A DNA stretch of 64,000 nucleotides from Urophycis tenuis (lineage: Eukaryota; Chordata; Actinopteri; Gadiformes; Phycidae), in contig JAXIVH010000030.1 of assembly GCA_036785325.1 (NCBI GenBank), forward strand, positions 3,209,672-3,273,671, read 5' to 3'. The translations under genes were made by a program, and so were the position numbers. Each line of letters begins with the position of its first letter. Position 1 is the first letter of the stretch. Positions 56,061-64,000 of the stretch are shown piece by piece. The notes below the pieces were generated by a model. The model ran no database searches and was not told the DNA's origin. It saw only the letters and a program-made list of their open reading frames with translations.

Positions 56061-59000
56061 TTAAGCCTCTAGCTCAAAGTCAAAGTAATGTGGGTCAAAG
56101 TAGTGGATTCTCACGTAGCCATCCTCTCCTCCACTGCTGTAGCTGTAACAAACAAACAAACAAACAAAAAGACCTTCAGTACAAATTGTCCATCTTACAG
56201 CCGTCATTAGTAAGCCATTACTGTGATTCAGTGTTAGTCTCTCAAACCTTTCAGTACAACAAAGACCCCTTAAATAAAACCACTTTCTTTATGTGGTACA
56301 AATTCTTTTTAGTTATAGACACATTGGGCGCATTCGTGAACTACTTTGTCACCAAGACATGAGGAGTTCCCCGTTTTCACTGAGTGTAAAAGGTGTTATG
56401 ATGCTGCCAAACCATTTTCTGTTGTACGTTTTGAGACAATATGAAACCAATAGAAGTATTGCTTTGAATTGTTAATTTAAATTCAGCCGGAGGGGGTCTT
56501 TAAAATGTTATTCCAATACCGTGTACTGTGCAAAACGACAGGGTGTTTTACCTCTTTCCATCAGGGTGGAAAGCCACACAGTTGATGGGGCCGAAGTGTC
56601 CCTTGACTCTGCCGAACTCCTCTTCATACGCAGCGTGGAAAAACCTGGGTGGGACAGGAGAGAAGGCAGCGTTCAACGTTTGCATTCTGTGTGATGCTGA
56701 ATTTCTACACCGTGCAGCTGAAAGGACAGAGAAGACAGGCTGGACGATATTGTGACACCTGCACGTACAGGCATGAGGGCCGTCTTACCTGGCCTCAAAC
56801 TTGCCGATCCTGGTGGAGGTGGTGGTGACCTCCATGGCCTCCTGTCCTCCTCCCATCACCACCTTGATGACACAAACGTGCACAAGTCCACAATGTAATT
56901 GTAGAACAACTAAGCATGTGTTCTGAGACTGATACTAGTGATGGAAAACACAAGACAAAAACATAATGGCTACAGTGCTAGACATGGGCCGCGACACTTG
57001 AGCGTTAAGATGCCCCTTGAAGCGCAGCAAAACACGTTGAGTGATTCTGTTTCGCCTGCCATTTCACTGATGGAACATGAGCTTATCTTACATGGTCCAT
57101 AATGGGCGAGATGGCCGCCGAGTTGACAGGTCTCTCCGTCTTGAAGGTCTTGATGTGATCCAGAGAAGTGGAGTCAAAAAGCTGAATGAAAAAAACAAAC
57201 AAAAACAAATTAACGCCTGGTATCACCTAAAGATCATCCGAAAACTAGGGGTTGGTACTGAACCCTATCCAAACTATACCTACTATCAGGACTAAATGTC
57301 GGTACCTGAAAGGCTGAGAGTATAGCTGGTGGGTGAGAGAGTATGCTTCAATATATGTTAAGAGAGCGAGAGAGCGTGACTGCGTTCAAGTGCAAAGTTT
57401 TCACAGTCGGTCCAGTGGAGAGCTGAACGCGGTGGCTTTGTGGTTGTGTAGACAGCGACGCAGACAGAACTCGCGGCTTGTTGTGATGCAAAATACTAGC
57501 TGAGGAAAACAGATCTAACTGGAGTAAAACAACAAATATCTCATATCTGTGGTTGGCATTTTCCACAGCGTTTTTACTTCACTCAGGCGCAGAAGACCTC
57601 ATTACCCCCTGTTGGAATTGCTGCTGTGACTGCCAGATTTTAGGAAGGATATCAGGTGCATTTTTTTTTACAACTGAAATTTTTTTTTTTTGGGGGGGGG
57701 GGTGACAGCTACCTTGGCGGTGTTGTCCTTGGAGGCGCTGATCACCATGGTGAGGTCCACAGAGCTCTGCATGTCATTGATCTGCTTGCTGTGCTCCTTG
57801 ATCTTCTTCAGGACCTCCCCGGACTGTGGATGCAGTAAACATTCAGTTCACCTGCCCTGGTAGCAGGTACACGTGTGGAACACAACCGCATACTGGACAC
57901 AACCACCATGATATAGAAAAAAAAAAAGCGGTTAGTGACCTTGGCGCTGAACTGGTTAATCTCGCCGCTCTCGTGGCCAGCGATGACAAAATCCCCCAGG
58001 GGCCCCCACACCGCACTGGTGATCTTAGACTCACTGCAGGGCACCGTCATGTAGGGCTGGTTGTCCTCTGCACAACAAGAGACCAAGCAATACATAAGAC
58101 ATAAGCAAATCCCAGCTCATGCAACTGAACATGCTGCTCATGTTACACACACACCTGTACACATGTATATGTGCTTGTTACACACAAGCACATATACAGT
58201 ACATTCATACGCATTCATTTAGCAAATTTGAATACAATCCATGTATTTAAAGTCACAATGTGTAAGATTTAAACTAGCTTGTAGCATAAAATTACCAGGA
58301 CATATCTGTTGTTGATGCAGATTCCAATGTCATCAATAAATTTGCTTCCTACAACAGACGTAGTTGACAAATCAAAGATCTAGGTTTTCAAGAATCTTCA
58401 TATCGACACTCCCAAAACTCTCCCCACTCATGCCAGCCAAGCTACGCTAGTTCACGTCACACGGCCAGGAAGAGCGGAGAGAACACTCCTTGATTTTTTT
58501 TGTATTCTGAAAGTAACAGTCCCTCGCCAACTGTGAGACTACATTTTACACATTATAACTTAAACAAATGAAATCCTTGTGGCCTGTGGAACTTTTCTCT
58601 ATTGTAGCGGGACAGGAGGCATTTACTTATTTGCTGGGGGTCCCTCAGATCAAAGAAGTTGAGGAAGCACTGGTAGCCCATCTGCTTGTCTGTGGAGAAC
58701 ATGATGATGTTGCCGCTGAAGTCGAAGCCGCACGTCCTGACAGCGGAGCTGGTCTCCAGCAGGGCCAGCTGTTTACCTGGGCAGAGGACAGGAGTCTTAG
58801 ATGTAGGGTAGTAGAGCCAAGTGTGCTGACCGGTCAATGTTTAATAAAATCAAATGGGTGTACAGAGTCACCCCCATGGGTATTTACATCATAACCCTAG
58901 GGTAACAGCACCAAACTAATGTACACACACAGACACAATGATGAATGTAAAATAATGGATCAGTCCGTCGATGAAGATTATTCACAGAATATAACAAAAA

Positions 59001-59721
59001 AGGTCAAACCTAGTGCAGAATGTAAAATTGAATGTAAAATGCTTTACCCGTTTCACAGTCCCACAGCCGACAGCTGTTGTCTGCAGACCCTGTCAACACG
59101 TTCTTGGTGTCCCCTGGGTGACAGTGTTAAAGAAATTGACCAGTCCAACACACAAGCTATACATATATCTAGCCATACAACACTGGCATGGAGAGCTACA
59201 CATACGTAAAGAGGATACAGTCACAGTCGACACACCACACGGCTCCAGTGTGGCCATTGTAGGTGCCTAGTCTCTCGCCGTTGACGGAGTACCACGCATT
59301 GACTACCTGGAACGAGAAGCACGTTCATCTCGATAAACAAATAAGAACCGACAGTAATGATGGTAAATGCAGATAGCCAACAGCGGTAGCCGAGATAACA
59401 CTAACTGCACTTACCGTGTCTTTGGCGACAGAAAACAGCAGGTCTCCTTCTCTGTTGTATTTGATCTGAGTAATGGACCGCTCGTGGCCCTGGAGCAAAA
59501 TGGGTTTCTGCGGAGAATAATACATTTGTAAATGTCCATCAGGTAGCCGATAGCCAGGGAAGCGTCATTGATGTCATATGCTAGTAATATGCTATCCAGC
59601 ACATCGACTGTTAGCTACCAAGCTAATGATAGCCGATGTAGATTAGAGAGTAAACCATTTCACCAAGTAAACCGCTGTTATCGTCAAGTGTCAAGGCCGT
59701 GAAAAATTAAAGACTCACCAT
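56061..59721 (-). CDS. eif3i: Eukaryotic translation initiation factor 3 subunit I
   Basis: WD40 beta-propeller subunit of the eIF3 complex, acting in the cytoplasm in 43S pre-initiation complex assembly. Eleven coding exons on the minus strand: 59721-59719 (start codon only), 59507-59415, 59306-59219, 59113-59048, 58776-58627, 58067-57940, 57823-57713, 57181-57092, 56862-56789, 56644-56552, 56142-56061. They sum to 978 nt, 325 residues, the standard family length. Begins MKPILLQGHERSITQIKYN and ends DPHYFDFELEA. WD-type blades are visible, for example GHTGAVWCVD, GSADNSCRLWDCETG, KITSAVWGPLG, SASKDNTAKLFD and GPINCVAFHPDGK. The first intron directly follows the ATG. No lesions. Convergent with hdac1. 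Confidence 0.97.
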
Positions 59722-60754
59722 AACTGAACTCTCTTTGTCGCCACTCAGCCTTTTGTAATTGTTATTTCCACTGTGAAAAACAGAAAGGATGGACACTCGT
59801 GTACCAAGCGCCGGGATTTCGGCGGAAAAGGAATTAACACTTCCGTCTCTAGCAGGGACGTAGGGTCATGGGCCCTCTACTGGCCGGAGTGAGCAGTTGC
59901 TTCTCCTTCAAAACTATACAATACACGTAATTAGAATACCTTTATACAGTTAGGTATGGTTGTCTACTGTATATTATACCTATAGATTGTGTTGTTTGAA
60001 CTAATATATGGTTACATAAATTCAGAGAAACCTATTTCACTTTAAACAAATAAAACAGATTAATTATTAGTAAGCAAAATCTGACACTTTCTACTGATAT
60101 GCAATCCCATGGGTATATCGGAACTCTCACTTTCCTTTCTGCCTCCTACATCAGCACATTGACAACACGCCTGTGTACACACACACAAACACAGACAGAG
60201 CAGTAACACTTTTAATTTACAGGAAAAAAAATGCATACAGACAGTGCCAAACAAACACAACATAGCAGAAGAAACTAAACAAAAAAGGTAAACAATCTTT
60301 GGCATGTTCCAATTAACCACAGCATCCCTAAGCACACGTGTTCTAGGCACAACATATATATAATGTGTGTGTATATATATATATACATATATATACACAT
60401 ATATATATATATACACATACACTATTAGGACAATGGATAATATACAGTTCATCCACTGCTCTATCTAGCACAAATAGATGGGAACAAGTGGATGGAACTC
60501 TGAATGTCAAGTGTGAAAACATGGAGTCAAATCCTTCAGCTCTAATTAAATAACCATCTCAACACCAACCGTTGTTTATATCATCAGTGTCAACCTGCCT
60601 TGTTAGACAAAAAAAACCTCAAGGGGATACACATTTTTTAGGTTCATATAATAGTGTGAATTTGGAATGAAAATGTAACAACGCAAATGCTACAATGGAA
60701 TAGACTCTACATTCTCAGAGCTAAGTGCTTGCTTGTTCAGCGAGAGAAAGAGAA

Positions 60755-60788
<34 letters not shown>

Positions 60789-61655
60789 GCATAAACAGGT
60801 GGCATGGATTGCATAGAGTTTAACGTTCAATTCCAGACATCTGTTAGTGTGGTATAGGAGGCAATAAGCAACACAGCCACGTCTTAACCCTTACACTGCC
60901 AAACCAGTTCACACACACCAAACCAAAACTTGGAGAAAAAAAAAGATTATGGTGAAAAAACAACAAAGGTGATAGATATATAGCCATGGGGGAAAAAAGC
61001 TGTTGAATGCAACAAAACATTGATGAGAAGGGGCCATTTAATTAAAAAGCAAAAACAGCTACATAAACCTCAATTCATGTCAATAAAAATATACATTTTT
61101 AATTAATAGTGGTGCTCTGTAAGATATAGTAAGTTACATTAAATATGTTCAAATGTTATTACAGTCCAAGAGCATTGTGCAACTATATGTGCAATAATTA
61201 AACAGAGGGCTTAAGTCACTCAACTAAAGCTGGCTTGGTTTCACATCAATGGAATGATTCTTAATAGACATTCTAATTGGCGTGGGGAATATTGTCCATT
61301 GTGTTATATACAATAGATTGACTACTGTGGTCCTATAGGAACTGGTATTCCCACATGTTGTTGTTTTTCCTCTACATGGTTTGGTGCTCATTGGAATGTG
61401 CATCAAAAAGAAGCGCGACAGAAGCGATCGTGCCGACGCTGCAATACGCCACCGCAAAGGATTCTGGGTGAACGATGCTGACACTCTCCACCGGCCGACA
61501 GCGGCGGTTAAACATTGGGCTGAGACGCGAGCCTACGCGTGGCCACGGTGGCTGGTTAGTAGGCGCGGGGACGGGATGCCGGAGGTGGTGGTGTTTGGGT
61601 TTGCGAGGGGGGGGGGCCCCCGTCTCATGACAGGGGTCAGGGGGTCACAGGGGCA
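59722..61655. other. eif3i 5' flank and txlna 3' UTR/intergenic
   Basis: 59722-59900 is the eif3i promoter/5' UTR side. Beyond that no gene is recognised. Simple repeats: AT/GTAT run at 60350-60422 and GA run at 60740-60790. The part nearest 61655 is probably txlna 3' UTR. Confidence 0.6.
60740..60790. repeat. (GA)n-rich microsatellite
   Basis: AGAGAGAAAGAGAGAGAG-type run of about 50 bp. Confidence 0.9.
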
Positions 61656-64000
61656 TCAGTCCTGGGCGGCGATGGGTGAGGGTGGAGCGGGCGGGGGGGC
61701 CTCCTCCGGCAGGCTGCCCGCGTCCACCACCTCGGGGCTGCAGTGGCAATCGTGGGAGGGGGCCAAGCTGTGCGGGGCGGCGGCGGCGGCGGCGGGGGGG
61801 GGCTGGCCGCCGTGCTCCGAGTCCGCGGGGGGCGTCGGTGAGGGGGAGTCGGCGTCGCCCGGGGGGGCGTCCTCGTCCGGCCCGCCGAGGCTCTGCACCT
61901 TCTTGCTGAGCTCGTTGCGCTCCACCTTCAGCGCCCGCCGCAGCTTCTCCAACCGCTGCACCTTACCCTGCAGCGCCTCAAAGTCACGGTCCCGCACCGT
62001 TTTCTGCACACACACGAGAAGAAGAAGGAGAAGAGGGCCGTTGAGCAGACGCTGTTGTCCAACGCGACTTACAGATCAGTACATTTGTGGGGTTCGACAT
62101 GTGCACAGTTGGACAGAGGTGGGGATCGAACCACCAACCCTCCGGTTAGTGGTCGACCGGCTCTACAGTGTATAGGCTAGACAGGACAAAATAAATAAAC
62201 AGATCAATAATTGTATATATATTAAGATACATTATGTGATGTCACAGACATCATATAAAATCTAAAGAAAGTGGGGCTGTAGGCGACACAGAATTTACAA
62301 AGTCCACTCTGTTCCAAGGAAGAAGCATCATGATCACATCTTACACGATACCCCATTTCAAAGAGCCCTGAGCGCCGTCCTCTCTTGCCACACTGTAACG
62401 CTGTTGTGTTGGGAGTTCCAGTTTAAAGTCAACACCGCTGGTGTGACCGGGCCTCTGACCCGCTGATCATCCCACTCACAGCATCTTTCCAACTTTGACT
62501 TGGTTGTTGAGACTAAAGAGGATGGAGTCGACTGGGGGGCTCTCTTCATGATGATTCAACTCTTCTAATAACGGTTGCAGCCCTAAAAGAAACGGTCGCG
62601 CGGCTCAGTGGGGACCCAAGAAGCAGAACGTTACCTCTTCTGCCATCTCCAGAAGAGCCTTGTTGCTGCTCTCCCACCTGGAGCGATACATGGTGGTCTC
62701 CTTCTCCAACTTCTTGATCTTCTTGGTCATCTGGAGACAAAATTATGAGTCACGGCTCGTTTTCAAACGTAATAGTTTGCTTGGGACTAGAAGATATTGA
62801 CAACATGAATAATAATGTAAAAAAAGATGCCCCATCCATCCACACACACACACACCTTCTCCATCTCCTGCTTGAAAGTGGTGAAGACCTCGTTGCTCTT
62901 GGCCAGAGTGGTCTGGAACTCTTCAAACTTTTCAGTGTATAATGACAACTAAATAAAAAGAGACAGGGAGGTCAGGCTCCATCAACAACAACAACAACAA
63001 CCACAAGCCTTAGGCTCATGCTGCTGGTTAAATAGCATGTCCTTCAAATCCAGCTCCAAACCTGCTGTTTGAGGTGCACCTCCTGCTGTTTCATCAGCTC
63101 ACACATCCTCTGAGACTCCACCGCTTCCTTCAACAGCTGTTGTGTGTGTGTTAGAAGACAACAAGACAAATATGGTTAAGCACCGGCCACTAAACAAATG
63201 AGAAGGAACAAATGAAATACCTGTGTGTGTATGTGTGTGTGTGTGTGTGCATGTGTGCGTGCGTGTTTGCATACACATGCATGTGTGCATGTACAAGTGT
63301 GTATGTGCCCGCGAGTTAGTGTACGTGTGAACAGAGGGGGGGGGGGGGGGCGTTCAAGTCTCACAAAGTCTTTCTCGCGGTCGTGGCGCTCCTCAGACTG
63401 CTTGAGAAGCTCGTGGGCCTGGTGCAGCTTGGCATCCACCAGCTGCTGCTGCAGGTCCTTGTGCTTCACCACCTTGTCTATGTGCTGCGGCGTGGAGAGG
63501 GAGGGAGGGAGGGTTCCATTACCAAGGGCACTTCACTCCAAAAGACCGCTTGGCGCCTTCACTCATTAAGGTAGAATTGCACTTTGGAGGTTGTGGAACA
63601 CGTTTGGTAGCAGAAATGGTAAAATGTAATGAAATCTATGTAAAATGAAAAACAGTTTCTGATGTGTTCCTCCTGCCTTCTCTTGGACCTGTCGACGGTT
63701 GCAAATCAAATCGTACCTGATCTACACACAGAGCCTGACACTGCACATCTGGCCCTTTAAGGTTTCTAATCGAGGAGAACGTTCCCAGTCATTGGTGAAG
63801 CGGTGGTGGCTAAAGCATGCATGTGCGGGATCAAACAAGCGCACCTCCTCACGGAGCTTGTACTGTTGGTAGAGCTTGTTCAGCTTGTCGGCCAGCACGG
63901 TGTTCTCCTGCCGGAGGCTGGCGTTCCTCTCGTTGTGCTGCTCCATCTGGGACTGGATGTCCTGCAGCGTCACCTGGAAGTGGGACGTCACCTCCTTCCG
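61656..64000 (-). CDS. txlna: Taxilin alpha, C-terminal part (runs off the window)
   Basis: Coiled-coil protein that binds free syntaxins and takes part in intracellular vesicle traffic. Six exons on the minus strand, all in phase 0: 64000-63845 (start outside), 63484-63365, 63136-63062, 62948-62856, 62730-62635, 62003-61656; 295 residues visible. The long coiled coil is typical of taxilins: NERNASLRQENTVLADKLN, YKLREEHIDKV, HKDLQQQLVDAKLHQA, ESQRMCELMKQQE, LYTEKFEEFQTTLAKS, MYRSRWESSNKALLEMAEE and RLEKLRRALKVERNELSKK. The last exon also encodes a Pro/Ala-rich tail ending SPIAAQD. Choice of txlna over txlnb/txlng rests on the eif3i/hdac1 neighbours and is likely but not proven. Confidence 0.92.
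62036..62165 (-). repeat. tRNA-derived SINE in a txlna intron
   Basis: Minus strand: GGTTGGTGGTTCGATCCCC (B box) and AAGTCGCGTTGGACAACAGC tail; same family as 43256-43380. Confidence 0.75.
63220..63254. repeat. (TG)n microsatellite in a txlna intron
   Basis: TGTGTGTGTATG-type run followed by G/C-interrupted repeats to about 63310; a 16-base G run lies near 63340. Confidence 0.85.

Noticed and set aside
61381..62175. Long plus-strand frame rich in Gly/Ala
   Set aside because: Antisense of the GC-rich last exon of txlna.

Overview
The window is vertebrate genomic DNA, almost certainly from a ray-finned (teleost) fish. It carries three intron-rich genes in the hdac1 - eif3i - txlna arrangement also found in other vertebrates. 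The repeats are fish-like: Rex3/RTE and L2-type LINEs, tRNA-derived SINEs, BED-finger hAT transposons, a CACTA transposon and a Zisupton-like (KDZ) transposon. The species cannot be named from sequence alone.

Layout. (1) 1-3430: a BED/hAT DNA transposon whose eight exons join into an uninterrupted transposase frame of about 659 codons; it sits inside a tRNA-Leu gene. (2) 3431-6588 and 36006-41790: one tandem array of about 1.2 kb units, each carrying tRNA-Pro(CGG or TGG), tRNA-Pro(AGG) and, on the opposite strand, tRNA-Leu(AAG). Several copies are decayed. (3) 6589-36005: a 29.4 kb insertion that splits the array, bounded by about 84 bp inverted repeats and a near-perfect 8 bp target duplication. 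Its own gene is a KDZ transposase with C2H2, SWIM, RNase-H-like, SAP-like and Ulp1-type protease segments spread over more than 20 exons. It has since collected a hAT element (7621-9215), a 5'-truncated Rex3/RTE LINE inside an exon (11357-12691), and a second hAT element (17980-35003). That second hAT is itself split by a 13.9 kb CACTA element (19053-32939). The CACTA element contains a SAMD3-like gene, a C2H2/tnp2-type transposase, a TTAA-flanked 887 bp foldback, an L2 LINE and several MITEs. Target site duplications fix the order of most of these insertions.

(4) 41790-49600: gene-poor, repeat-rich DNA with SINEs and a LINE remnant that has an internal inversion. (5) 49715-55700: hdac1 on the plus strand, 12 coding exons, complete. 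(6) 55750-59870: eif3i on the minus strand, 11 coding exons, complete, tail-to-tail with hdac1. (7) 61656-64000: the 3' six coding exons of taxilin alpha (txlna) on the minus strand, running off the window.

The three cellular genes are housekeeping genes: chromatin deacetylation, translation initiation and vesicle traffic. They look intact. The remainder is a record of transposons accumulating at a tRNA cluster. The least ordinary items are the nested KDZ element with its fused SUMO-type protease, the CACTA element whose two frames overlap at ATGTATAA, and the tRNA-Pro units that differ mainly in their anticodons.
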